Part shown: positions 26,355-34,654 of the stretch, piece by piece
Position numbering within the stretch: the first letter of the stretch is position 1
How the letters are laid out: each line of letters begins with the position of its first letter
Origin: Myxococcales bacterium
GTDB lineage: Bacteria > Myxococcota_A > Polyangia > Palsa-1104 > JAEUJZ01
Direction of reading: 5' to 3'
DNA: 64,000 nt
Assembly: GCA_016794465.1 (NCBI GenBank)
Contig: JAEUKA010000001.1
Location: 264,049-328,048, forward strand
Notes under the pieces: model-generated
Seen by the model: only the letters and a program-made list of their open reading frames with translations
What the model was told of the DNA's origin: nothing
Database searches by the model: none
Program-made: the position numbers and the translations under genes

Positions 26355-27678
26355 GACTCCGAAGGGGACGCGTGACTTTCTCCCCGAGGAGATGCGCATC
26401 CGCAACGCGGTCTTCGAGCGGCTGCGACGGGCGTTTCGACTCTTCGGCTACGACGAGCTGGACACGCCAGCGTTTGAGTACCTGGAGGTCTTGACCCTCA
26501 AGTCTGGGCCTGCTGCCGAGCGCGAGATTTACTCGTTTGAGGACAAGGGCAGCCGCAAGCTGGGACTGCGCTTTGACTTGACCAGCTCGACGGGACGCTT
26601 TGCGGCCTCGCACCCAGAGCTGAAGCGACCGATTTATCGCTATCAGATCGGCAAAGTGTGGCGCTACGACCGTCCCGCCGCTGGTCGTTATCGCGAGTTC
26701 TATCAGGCCGACGCCGACATCCTTGGCAGCTACTCGATGGACTGCGAGGTCGATCTGCTGTTGCTGGCGACGACGGTCTTGAAGGAGTTCGGACTTCACG
26801 ACTATCGGTTCGTCCTCAATCATCGCAAGATCCTCGAGGCACAGCTGCGGCGGGCGGGGATTCCTGTCGACAAGAAGGCCGATGCACTGCGGGCGCTCGA
26901 CAAGTTCGACAAGATTGGCCGTACTGCGATCATCGACGAGGCGAAGTTCTACGGACTCGACGAGCCTTCGTTTGTGGCATTCATCGAACAGCTGGGCATG
27001 GCGGCGGATGCGACGACACAGCTCGATAACCTGGCTTATCTGCGACGGACGGAGGCACTGCTCACCGACGATCCAGAAGGCAAGAAGGCGACTGCCGAGC
27101 TGCTTTACATCGTCGAGCGTGCCACGGAGCTGGGTTTTGCGGAGCGGCTGACAGTTGATCCGACGCTGGCCCGAGGACTTGACTACTACACCGGGCCGAT
27201 TTTCGAGGCCAAGGCCCACGTCGAGAAGTTCGGCACCACACTTAGCTTTGCCGGCGGTGGGCGTTATGACGATTTGATTGGACTCTACGGTGGACAGCCG
27301 CAGGGCGCGGTTGGGTTTTCGTTTGGCGTCGAGCGGCTCATTGATCTGCTGAAAGAACAGGTGGCCGGTCAGCTGGAGACGGTGCGTCCGGTGCTGATTG
27401 CTCCGCTCGGGCCGGGTCGGATTGCCGACGCTGAGCGGGTCGCGATGTTGCTTCGCCAGGCTGGGGTTCCGGCGCGGCTGTCACTCGGGAGTACGGCGCC
27501 GGGGAAGCACCTTCAGTACGCAGAGTCGGCGCACATTGACTTTGTAATCTTCGTCGGTGAAGACGAGGCCAAACAAGGCCGTTATCCCGTCAAGCAGCTC
27601 TCGACCCGCAGTGAGCAGCGACTGACTCTCGACGAGCTGGCGCAGCATCTTCGCAGCAGCGGCGTCGCTACGCTTTGA
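26338..27678 (+). CDS. hisS: histidyl-tRNA synthetase
   Basis: A 446-residue class II aminoacyl-tRNA synthetase that charges tRNA-His. Seen: GTRDFLPEE at the N-terminus, motif 2 with FYQADADILG, the histidine-specific LARGLDYYTGPIF and GGGRYDDLIGLYG, motif 3 GAVGFSFGVERL, and a C-terminal anticodon-binding domain (VRPVLIAPLG to LAQHLRSS). Length is normal for the family. The ATG at 26338 (MARTFETPKG) overlaps the NYN gene end and has AGGA five bases upstream. It converges on comF, with an 11-bp overlap of the ends. Confidence 0.96.
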   Translation: MARTFETPKGTRDFLPEEMRIRNAVFERLRRAFRLFGYDELDTPAFEYLEVLTLKSGPAAEREIYSFEDKGSRKLGLRFDLTSSTGRFAASHPELKRPIYRYQIGKVWRYDRPAAGRYREFYQADADILGSYSMDCEVDLLLLATTVLKEFGLHDYRFVLNHRKILEAQLRRAGIPVDKKADALRALDKFDKIGRTAIIDEAKFYGLDEPSFVAFIEQLGMAADATTQLDNLAYLRRTEALLTDDPEGKKATAELLYIVERATELGFAERLTVDPTLARGLDYYTGPIFEAKAHVEKFGTTLSFAGGGRYDDLIGLYGGQPQGAVGFSFGVERLIDLLKEQVAGQLETVRPVLIAPLGPGRIADAERVAMLLRQAGVPARLSLGSTAPGKHLQYAESAHIDFVIFVGEDEAKQGRYPVKQLSTRSEQRLTLDELAQHLRSSGVATL

Positions 27679-28366
27679 TCACCCGCAGCAGCGACAGAGC
27701 GGTTATCTCTACGGCGCCCGCTGTTTTTAGTGCCGTCGCACAGGCCGTTACAGTGGCTCCCGTGGTGATCACATCGTCGACGAGCACAATCCGTGAGCCT
27801 GCCACTTTCTCGTTCATCCGGCGCGGTACGGAAAACTGGCTCTCGACGCGCTGAAAGCGGGCCTGTCGTCCCAGCTGGTGCGCTGGCGCCATCGCTCGGG
27901 TGGTGGTGAGCAGGCCAGGTTGAAGACGCAGCGCTTGTGCCGATGGACAGGCGCGGCGGGCCTCGCGAGCGAGCAGGGTCGCTTGGTTGTAACCACGCAG
28001 GCGCAGTCGCTGTGGATGGAGCGGCACCGGCACCAGCCAGTCACAGGTCTGCGCAACCTCGGCGAGCAACGGCGAGAGCAGCTGGCCCAGGGGACGTGCC
28101 AGATCGTCGCGACCTTGCCATTTTAGCCGCTGCATCGCCGTCGCGAGCGCTCCTTCATAGACGAAGCCCGACAGACAGCGCGGCGCATCTGGCGGCAGTC
28201 CGGTCACGTCGCGAGGGCAGGGCTCACAGAGCGCAAGACAGTCCCGACACAGCTGTCCGCTTGCCGCTTGGTCGTCGAGATCCTCCGCGCAGGCTGCACA
28301 GGTTCGTGGACCCAAGCATTCCCAGAGCGCATTCCAGCCGCGTTCCAGCCAGTGAGTCATGGTCAT
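27668..28366 (-). CDS. comF: ComF-family phosphoribosyltransferase-like protein
   Basis: A 232-residue ComF protein linked to DNA uptake. The N-terminus has the zinc ribbon (CAACAEDL, then LCRDC and CEPC); the C-terminus has the PRTase core with the PRPP motif IVLVDDVITTGATV and the upstream WLVPVPLHPQRLRLRGYNQ. The ATG at 28366 (MTMTHWLERG) is chosen; another ATG lies 6 bp further in, and the longer open frame upstream looks like antisense. The ends of comF and hisS overlap by 11 bp. Confidence 0.92.
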   Translation of the reverse strand: MTMTHWLERGWNALWECLGPRTCAACAEDLDDQAASGQLCRDCLALCEPCPRDVTGLPPDAPRCLSGFVYEGALATAMQRLKWQGRDDLARPLGQLLSPLLAEVAQTCDWLVPVPLHPQRLRLRGYNQATLLAREARRACPSAQALRLQPGLLTTTRAMAPAHQLGRQARFQRVESQFSVPRRMNEKVAGSRIVLVDDVITTGATVTACATALKTAGAVEITALSLLRVIKA

Positions 28367-28566
28367 GCCTGTGCTTTTCGGCCAGAGCGGGCAGAAGTTG
28401 TGCGGTTTGCTGCACATTGCTAGCGGGGGATGCGGCCGTTGTCGAGGACGCGGCGTCGCCAAAATCGAGCCAGTGTGTCGACGAGCGCGGTACCTCAGGC
28501 GGAGAATTGACGCAGTGCAGCAAAGGCATTGTCAAGCTGGCCGGACCGCGATTACATTTCTGCAGT

Positions 28567-29076
28567 ATGCAGCCGCTAGCCAAGCAACCAGCCGTTCTGC
28601 GCGACATCACCGTGGATGAAGTGACCTGGCGCTATGCGACCCGGCCGCGACGGGCAGAGTGGCAAGCTGCCATCGAAGAGCTGGTTGCGCATGCGGCGTT
28701 TGCGGTCGAAGGCACGCCGGTGGAGCCGGAGGCAACCGCACTGCACGGTCAGGTCGTCGTCGAGCCAAGTGCGATTGCGGTTACTCTACGCGACGACGCT
28801 GGTGCCGAGGTGGGACGGCTACAGCTGGATCGGCCGGTGATTGCGCCAGTGCTGCGAGAGTACCTGCGCATCCTTCAGGCGATCGAAGGCAGCGGCCTGT
28901 CGGAAACTTCGCCACACTTTGAAGCGCTCGACATTGCTCGCAGGCTCGTCCACGACGATGCAGCCCAGCTGGTGCAGCGCTATTTTTCGGGGGTGCAGCC
29001 TGATCAGGAGACGGCTCGGCAGCTGTTTTCGCTGATGGTGCTGCTCACGCACGACACCAGCCGGCTTGCGTCTTAG
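28567..29076 (+). CDS. UPF0262-family protein
   Basis: A 169-residue protein resembling UPF0262, a family of unknown function found mostly in alphaproteobacteria. The best match is the C-terminal block FEALDIARRLVHDDAAQLVQ followed by TARQLFSLMVLLTH, plus the RPVIAPVLREYLRI segment. No catalytic motif is known. It lies between the divergent comF gene and the ftsI gene, whose stop it meets with a 4-bp overlap. The family assignment is from memory of the motif. Confidence 0.7.
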   Translation: MQPLAKQPAVLRDITVDEVTWRYATRPRRAEWQAAIEELVAHAAFAVEGTPVEPEATALHGQVVVEPSAIAVTLRDDAGAEVGRLQLDRPVIAPVLREYLRILQAIEGSGLSETSPHFEALDIARRLVHDDAAQLVQRYFSGVQPDQETARQLFSLMVLLTHDTSRLAS

Positions 29077-31097
29077 TGCGGAGGCGCGAGTCGAAGCTGG
29101 CAGAGCGGACCTCGACGGGCACTGCCGGCGGGAGGCTCCTGAGCGACGACGACACCGCTGCCGCTCAGCTCTAGCCGCAGTCTCGAGGCTTTGGCCAAGT
29201 CAACAGCTCGTCCGAGTCCAAGTCCGAGGAAGCTCGGTACGCGCTGCGCATCAGGAATTCCGGGGTAGCGCACAGCGACGGGAACAGGTGGGCCATACTG
29301 CTCAGCTGGCGATGGACGAGGCGTCGGTGCTGCTGTTACCACCGTCGCAGAGCTCTGTGGTGGCACGCCAAGATAGGGCAGCACTGCCGAGACAACTTTG
29401 ACGAAGATCGGCCCCGCCACCTCAGCGCCGTAGTGGCCTTCGTGCGGCTCGTCCACCACCACGAACAAGAGCACGCGGGGATCGTCATACGGCGCAAAGC
29501 CAATGAACGACGAGGCCCAGAAGTCCGGCGAGTAGCGACGGGTATTCGGATCGACCTTTTGAGCCGTTCCAGTCTTGCCAGCGACGGGATAGCCGGGAAT
29601 GTCGAGCTTTTCGCCGGTGCCCTTTTTTTCCATCACCGCCCGCAGCATCTGCCGCATCGTCGATGCGGTTTGGGTTGACATGACCCGCTTTCCCTCGGGA
29701 TGTGACTCCAGCACGGTCTGGCCACTGGCGGAGATGACGCGGCTGACGACGTGAGGACGGTAGAGGATGCCACCGTTGGCGAAAGCAGCCATGGCCGAGG
29801 CGATCTGCACCGGCGTGGCGGTCATGCCTTGGCCGAAGCTGATGTTGGCGAAGGCGACATCGCCCCACTCAGCGACGGGACGGACCTGGCCGCTGCGCTC
29901 TCCGGGGAGATCGATTCCCGTTGGAGCAAAGAAGCCGAGCTGGCGCAGGAATAGGTAGGTTTTCTCTCGCCCAAGTCGTCGTGTGATCTTGCTGGTGCAG
30001 ATGTTCGACGATCGACCGAGGACCTGCGTGGTGGTGAGGATGCCCTCGGGCTCAGCGTCGTGGATCGTGACGTGTCCGATGCGCCACTGGCCGCCTTCGC
30101 AGTCCCACTCGTCGGATAGGTGCACTGCGCCTGCTTCAAGTGCTGCGCCGATCGTAAACGGCTTGATCGTCGAGCCAGGCTCGAACGGATCGGTGACCAC
30201 GCGGTTGCGGACGCCGCGCTCACGGGCTCCCGATGGATCGTTGGGATTTACCGACGGCACCGAGGCCATCGCCAGCACTTCGCCGTTGCGCGGATCGATC
30301 GCGACCGCCACCCCAGCCTTGGCGCGCGCCTTGTGAACCCCTTCCTCAAGCGCCTGTTCGAGTCGGAACTGGATGAACTTGTCGATGGTCAGACGCACAT
30401 CGTGACCACGCTCGCGGGCCGAGTCGCCAATGCCACCAACCATCACCTTGCGACCGCGCGCGTCTTGCCAGCCGATGACCGACGCTTTGCTGCCGCGCAG
30501 GAAGCGATCGTAGGCCAGCTCCACGCCTTCCAGACCGATTGCATCGACGCCAGCCCAGCCGAGGATCGGACCAGCCAAGCTGCGGTTTGGGTAATAGCGC
30601 TTCGGTTCTTGCGTCAGTCCAACGCCTGGTAAGGCAAGCGCACGCACTCGCTGCGTCTCCTCGGGGGGAATGCGCCGCTTGAGGAACAGGTAGTGGCGAT
30701 CGGACTGGGCTCGTCGTCGCAGCTCCCCAAGATCGAGCCCTAGCGCCGCAGCCAGCTTTACTAGCGCGGCTTCTCGACGGGGCACATCGGGAAGCTCGCT
30801 GCGCAACTTCTGCGGCTCCAGGTACACCGAGTCGATGCTGGCAGACGCGGCCAGCTCACTATCGCTGCGGTCGACGATTCGTCCTCGGTGCGGTGGCACT
30901 TCGATCTCACGCAGGTACTGCTCCTCGGCGAGCGAGCGATACAGGTCACGCTTTTGCACTTGCAGCACATATGCCCGAGTGAGCAGCACTCCCAAGCACA
31001 GCGTCATCAGCGCGCCCGTCGCCCACAGCCGGACATGAAGCCAACGCGAGGCTTCGGTGTCGGGGCCACTCTCGGTGCGAGCCGTCTTCTGCGTCAT
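29073..31097 (-). CDS. ftsI: septal penicillin-binding protein 3 with PASTA domain
   Basis: A 674-residue class B PBP that cross-links septal peptidoglycan. One membrane segment at about 28-48, a dimerisation domain (RGRIVDRSD), then the transpeptidase with SxxK as PGSTIKPF (near 305), SSN (near 365) and KTGT (near 505). The C-terminal 60 residues form one PASTA domain (VPSFLGLGLGRAVDLAKA, VVAQEPPAG), as in myxobacterial and Gram-positive homologues. It overlaps ftsL by an ATGA, so expression is coupled. A murE gene does not follow: the next gene is convergent. Confidence 0.96.
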   Translation of the reverse strand: MTQKTARTESGPDTEASRWLHVRLWATGALMTLCLGVLLTRAYVLQVQKRDLYRSLAEEQYLREIEVPPHRGRIVDRSDSELAASASIDSVYLEPQKLRSELPDVPRREAALVKLAAALGLDLGELRRRAQSDRHYLFLKRRIPPEETQRVRALALPGVGLTQEPKRYYPNRSLAGPILGWAGVDAIGLEGVELAYDRFLRGSKASVIGWQDARGRKVMVGGIGDSARERGHDVRLTIDKFIQFRLEQALEEGVHKARAKAGVAVAIDPRNGEVLAMASVPSVNPNDPSGARERGVRNRVVTDPFEPGSTIKPFTIGAALEAGAVHLSDEWDCEGGQWRIGHVTIHDAEPEGILTTTQVLGRSSNICTSKITRRLGREKTYLFLRQLGFFAPTGIDLPGERSGQVRPVAEWGDVAFANISFGQGMTATPVQIASAMAAFANGGILYRPHVVSRVISASGQTVLESHPEGKRVMSTQTASTMRQMLRAVMEKKGTGEKLDIPGYPVAGKTGTAQKVDPNTRRYSPDFWASSFIGFAPYDDPRVLLFVVVDEPHEGHYGAEVAGPIFVKVVSAVLPYLGVPPQSSATVVTAAPTPRPSPAEQYGPPVPVAVRYPGIPDAQRVPSFLGLGLGRAVDLAKASRLRLELSGSGVVVAQEPPAGSARRGPLCQLRLAPPH

Positions 31098-31495
31098 CGC
31101 GGTGTATTCCCTGGGCTGGTCGACTGGCTCGGTCGTGCTGCCTTGACGATGCGAATCGCCGACGGCTGCGGTGGTGCCATGTGAAGTCGCTCACGAGCAA
31201 AGCGCTCGATCGTCGCTGGATCTTTGCGGGTGGCCAGCTCCAGTCGCAGTCGCTGGTTGTGTTGCCCGAGAGCGCGCGCCAGCTTGCTCTGCTGCGACAG
31301 CTCATAGCCAATGCGAATCACCTCGAGCCGCGACCAGACATAGAGGAGCGCAATCACGACCAGCGACGAAACGGTGAGCCCGACGGTGAGCCCAAAACTG
31401 GGACTCCGGCTCGGCCAGGTGACGATGCGCTGCAGGCGATCAAGCTGACGACGTAGCCACTTGCCCTTTTTCTTCGACGCGGCTAGTGCGGCCAT
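31094..31495 (-). CDS. ftsL: cell division protein FtsL-like
   Basis: A 133-residue single-pass protein: basic N-terminus, a membrane segment at about 34-54 (LTVSSLVVIALLYVW), then a leucine-heptad coiled coil (QSKLARALGQHNQRLRLEL) as in the FtsL/FtsB type. It acts in the divisome with FtsQ and FtsB. Assignment rests on topology and position between rsmH and ftsI. It overlaps rsmH by 13 bp and ftsI by 4 bp. Confidence 0.82.
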   Translation of the reverse strand: MAALAASKKKGKWLRRQLDRLQRIVTWPSRSPSFGLTVGLTVSSLVVIALLYVWSRLEVIRIGYELSQQSKLARALGQHNQRLRLELATRKDPATIERFARERLHMAPPQPSAIRIVKAARPSQSTSPGNTPR

Positions 31496-32475
31496 GGCGG
31501 CTCCTGGGCAGCGGGCTCTCGACGAGAGGACTGCGTGCGTTCCTCTACCGTCAGCGTTCGTGCGGCGCGGATGCGAGCCGATCGCGAGCGAGGATTCTGT
31601 GCCAGCTCAGCATCGGACGGCGTCACCGTCCCTTTGGCGAGCGCTACAAATGGATTGTGCGTGATGCCCGAGCCTCGCGAGCGATGAGCATCAGCGACGG
31701 CCGGCACGAAAGTCAGGTGCTGCTTGACCAGCCGATCTTCCAGCGAGTGAAACGAGATGATGACCAGCCGTCCACCGGGCGCGAGCACGAGCGGTGCCGC
31801 CAAGAGCAGCGAGTGAATCTGCCGCAGCTCATCGTTGACGGCAATCCGCAGGGCTTGGAAAGTTCGCGTCGCTGGATGCTTGTGAGGCTCGCGCTGTGGA
31901 ATCGCTTTGGCAATCACATTAGCCAGCGTCAGCGTGTCGACGATGGTGTTGTTGCTGAGCGTGACCTTGATGGCGCGGGCCACTCGGCGACTGTGCCGCT
32001 CCTCGCCGTACTCCCACAAAATGGCAGCCAGGCTTTGTTCATCGAGCCGCTCCATCAGATCGAGCGCGGTTTCTCCTTGGCTGCAGTCCATCCGCATATC
32101 GACCGGGCCTGCCGTTTGAAACGAAAAGCCACGCTCGGGCCGGTCCAGCTGCAGCGACGACACCCCCAGGTCAGCGATCAGCCCATCGAGCGGCGGCGCC
32201 CCAGCCAGCAGCGTACGCAGCTCTCCGAACGGACCGTGGATCGGCACAAAGCGCTCGCCAAACCGAGCCAGCCGCGACTTCGCCAGGCCCAGGGCTGTAG
32301 CATCGCGGTCGACGCCAAAGAGCCGACCTAGCGTACCCAGCCGCTCCAAGACTCGCTCGCTGTGGCCGCCGAGGCCGAGCGTCGCATCGCAGTACACACC
32401 GTCCGCACGCACCGCCAGCAGGTGGAGAAGCTCATCTGCCATCACCGGCTGGTGGAGGTTGGCCCAGGGTTCCAT
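31483..32475 (-). CDS. rsmH: 16S rRNA (cytosine(1402)-N(4))-methyltransferase
   Basis: A 330-residue RsmH (MraW) that methylates C1402 of 16S rRNA. Seen: HQPVMADELLHLL, DATLGLGGHSERVL (SAM binding), DGLIADLGVSSLQLD, RGFSFQTAGPVDMRMD, RTFQALRIAVNDEL and ISFHSLEDRLVK. Length is typical. It heads the small cluster rsmH-ftsL-ftsI. An upstream mraZ is absent; instead a 275-bp divergent gap (32476-32750) follows. A TTGACG 17 bp from a poor TCGGAT lies upstream on the minus strand. Confidence 0.96.
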   Translation of the reverse strand: MEPWANLHQPVMADELLHLLAVRADGVYCDATLGLGGHSERVLERLGTLGRLFGVDRDATALGLAKSRLARFGERFVPIHGPFGELRTLLAGAPPLDGLIADLGVSSLQLDRPERGFSFQTAGPVDMRMDCSQGETALDLMERLDEQSLAAILWEYGEERHSRRVARAIKVTLSNNTIVDTLTLANVIAKAIPQREPHKHPATRTFQALRIAVNDELRQIHSLLLAAPLVLAPGGRLVIISFHSLEDRLVKQHLTFVPAVADAHRSRGSGITHNPFVALAKGTVTPSDAELAQNPRSRSARIRAARTLTVEERTQSSRREPAAQEPPWPH

Positions 32476-32561
32476 AGACAGCCCGACATCCGAACAGCGG
32501 TCAGTCTGAGCGTCAAGTTTTTGCCGGCGCGGTCAGCTGCGAACTGGCGAATACACCCTGT

Positions 32562-32581
32562 GTGTGACCAGTTGTTCACAC
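32562..32581. promoter_or_regulatory. inverted repeat in the rsmH/lipoprotein divergent gap
   Basis: GTGTGA and TCACAC arms, perfect, separated by 8 bases. The arms look like CRP half-sites but the spacing is too wide (8 instead of 6). It may be an operator for either divergent gene. Confidence 0.35.
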
Positions 32582-32671
32582 TTTGCACCCGGCAGAGCCG
32601 TTCCGATGGATGGTTACGCGGGAGGCCAGCAAAAATCAGCTGCTCTGCGGCTGCCGATGGCAAAAGAAGGC

Positions 32672-32687
32672 TGGCATACTGGCTGCT
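32672..32687 (+). promoter_or_regulatory. candidate sigma-54 (-24/-12) promoter
   Basis: TGGCAT at the -24 and CTGCT at the -12 with GG and GC 10 bp apart, as sigma-54 needs. The start site would be near 32698, 53 bp before the Cys-rich lipoprotein ATG. Weak at the -12. Confidence 0.3.
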
Positions 32688-32750
32688 GAGCCACAAAGCA
32701 TGGTAAATGTGTTTGGTAGGTTCAACACGACGAATCGTGGAGGGCTTCCG

Positions 32751-33707
32751 ATGCGCTCTATGCGTCCGCTGCAAGGGTTTCTTTCGTTCGTTACGCCACT
32801 TCTTGGTGCGATTGCTCTCTTTACACAGCAAGGCTGCACCGAGGAAAACAAGGCCCGCTTTTACACGTACTGCGACGCGACGGGGTGCTTCCAGTGCGAC
32901 GTCTCGGGCTGCGTGGCCCAAGATGGTCGTCCTCCGGGAGCCTCCTGTGCAGTCTCAGCAGAGTGCGCGCCGGGCTGTTACTGCAGTACCAACCGTCAGT
33001 GTGCCGAGGCTGGTTACTGCGACAAGCAAGCGGACTGCGCGAGCGGCTTCGTTTGTAACGCTGCTCGTCACTCCTGCGAGCCGGAGTCCGCGACCACCAC
33101 CCCGAAGAGCTGTCGCGTCCAGGCCGACTGTGGCTCGGGAAGCGAGTGCTTCAACGGGCAGTGCAAGCAGGCGCCAGTGCCTCCGAACCACTGCGTGTTT
33201 AACCGCGAGTGCGGCACCGGTGGAGCTTGCGTCGACGGGCTGTGCCAGAAGGCTTGCACCAGCGATGTGAGCTGCGGCACCGGTCGCGCCTGTTTGAACC
33301 AACACTGCGCGCCCAAGCCGGTCGACAACAAGGCCTGCATCACCAGTGCTCAGTGTGGCGCCGGTCAGGCTTGCGTCGACAGCGTCTGCCACCCGTCGTG
33401 CAGCAAGGACAGCGACTGCCAAGCGGTGAACAAGAACGACATCTGCGTCGCGAGCGTCTGCCGCGCTGACGAGCGTCGTGTTCCCGAGTGCAAGACCAAC
33501 GCTGACTGTGGAACGGGTCGTGAGTGTACCAACGCTCAGTGCCGCACCTTCTGCATGGCGAACAGCGACTGCGCGACCTGCACGGATGGGACGGTTTGCA
33601 GCACCGGTTATTGCATGACCGACCGCGAGGTGAGTCCGCAGTGCAAGCTGGCCTCCGACTGCAAGAGTGGCTCGCTCCACTGCTCGGATGGCACCTGCGG
33701 CCAGTAA
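32751..33707 (+). CDS. cysteine-rich exported lipoprotein
   Basis: A 318-residue secreted protein. The signal peptide runs to a Cys in FTQQGC at about residue 29, a poor but likely lipobox. The mature part is nearly all repeated cysteine units of the form C-x4-DCGxGxxC (e.g. CNRECGTGGACVDGLC, QADCGSGSECFNGQC), at least seven of them, resembling EB or Dickkopf-type Cys-rich modules of myxobacterial surface proteins. The ATG at 32751 has GGAGG seven bases upstream; the longer frame has no such site. It lies 76 bp before pilD, separated by a hairpin. Confidence 0.85.
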   Translation: MRSMRPLQGFLSFVTPLLGAIALFTQQGCTEENKARFYTYCDATGCFQCDVSGCVAQDGRPPGASCAVSAECAPGCYCSTNRQCAEAGYCDKQADCASGFVCNAARHSCEPESATTTPKSCRVQADCGSGSECFNGQCKQAPVPPNHCVFNRECGTGGACVDGLCQKACTSDVSCGTGRACLNQHCAPKPVDNKACITSAQCGAGQACVDSVCHPSCSKDSDCQAVNKNDICVASVCRADERRVPECKTNADCGTGRECTNAQCRTFCMANSDCATCTDGTVCSTGYCMTDREVSPQCKLASDCKSGSLHCSDGTCGQ

Positions 33708-33746
33708 GTCCTTCTTCGCAGCTCTTCCTCGCGTCGCTTCGTCGCT

Positions 33747-33771
33747 GCGGTACTTGTAAATAGAGTACCGC
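33747..33771. terminator. GCGGTACT/AGTACCGC hairpin before pilD
   Basis: A perfect 8-bp stem with a 9-base AT-rich loop lies 40 bp after the Cys-rich lipoprotein stop and 12 bp before pilD. No T-run follows. It may end the lipoprotein transcript or shape the pilD leader. Confidence 0.4.
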
Positions 33772-33783
33772 CCGCCGCTTTCT

Positions 33784-34647
33784 ATGCCCCCAGATACCAT
33801 CCCGTTTCTCGAGTGGTTTGTTCGTTCCTCGTGGGGACTGGGTTTTGCTGCGCTGTGGGGCGCGCTGTGGGGCAGCTTCGCCAACGTCTGTGTCCACCGA
33901 TTGCCACGTGGCCTCTCCGTGGTGCGGCCAGCTTCTCACTGTCCGTCGTGCCAGGCTGCGATCGCTTGGTACGACAATCTGCCGATGCTGAGCTTTTTGT
34001 TGCTGCGCGGGCGCTGCCGAGTGTGTCGGGTGGCGATCAGCTGGCAGTATCCACTTGTCGAGTTGCTGGCGACAGTGCTGACAGCGCTGGCATTCGGTCG
34101 CTTGGTGCTGCACGGATCGGGGGAGCTGCCGCTTCAGCTAGCTCGCTTTGTCGTCTACGGGCACTTTCAGTTGGTGCTTCTAACCTTGGCGGCGATCGAT
34201 GTGGAGCACATGCTGCTGCCGGATCGCGTGACGATGCCGGGGATTGCGGTGTTTTTTCTGCTCGGGCGGCTGCTTGGCGACGTGACGCTGGTGGAGTCGC
34301 TGGTGGGGATGACCGCTGGCTACGGGGTCATTTGGCTCATCGCAGAGCTGTATTATCGACTGACGGGCCGTGAGGGTCTGGGGCTGGGCGACGGCAAGCT
34401 ACTGGCCCTGATCGGCGTTCTGCTGGGCTGGCAGGCGCTGCCGTGGTCCCTGCTGACAGGCTCGGTGCTAGGCTCGGTGTTGGCGGTGCCCTGGCTACTC
34501 GTGCGGCAGCGACGGGGCGCGACGGAGACGATGCGTCATGTCGCGATACCGTTTGGGCCGTTTCTGGCGATCGGTGCGGTGGTCTATCTGCTGCTGCTCT
34601 TTGGGCGGAGCCTCGACGAGATCGTCTCACACCTGCCGATGCTGTAG
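33784..34647 (+). CDS. pilD: type IV prepilin peptidase (A24)
   Basis: A 287-residue inner-membrane aspartyl peptidase that cleaves and N-methylates prepilins. Seen: GSFANVCVHRLP at the N-terminal region, the two zinc CxxC pairs (CPSC and CRVC), the catalytic Asp in AIDVEHMLLPD and the second in GLGLGDGKLLALIG. About seven membrane helices. No pilin gene is in the window. The ATG is 76 bp after the Cys-rich lipoprotein gene. It converges with tldE. Confidence 0.94.
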   Translation: MPPDTIPFLEWFVRSSWGLGFAALWGALWGSFANVCVHRLPRGLSVVRPASHCPSCQAAIAWYDNLPMLSFLLLRGRCRVCRVAISWQYPLVELLATVLTALAFGRLVLHGSGELPLQLARFVVYGHFQLVLLTLAAIDVEHMLLPDRVTMPGIAVFFLLGRLLGDVTLVESLVGMTAGYGVIWLIAELYYRLTGREGLGLGDGKLLALIGVLLGWQALPWSLLTGSVLGSVLAVPWLLVRQRRGATETMRHVAIPFGPFLAIGAVVYLLLLFGRSLDEIVSHLPML

Positions 34648-34654
34648 CCGTGCC

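Noticed and set aside
32562..32581. CRP-type binding site
   Set aside because: The half-sites are separated by 8 bases, not 6.
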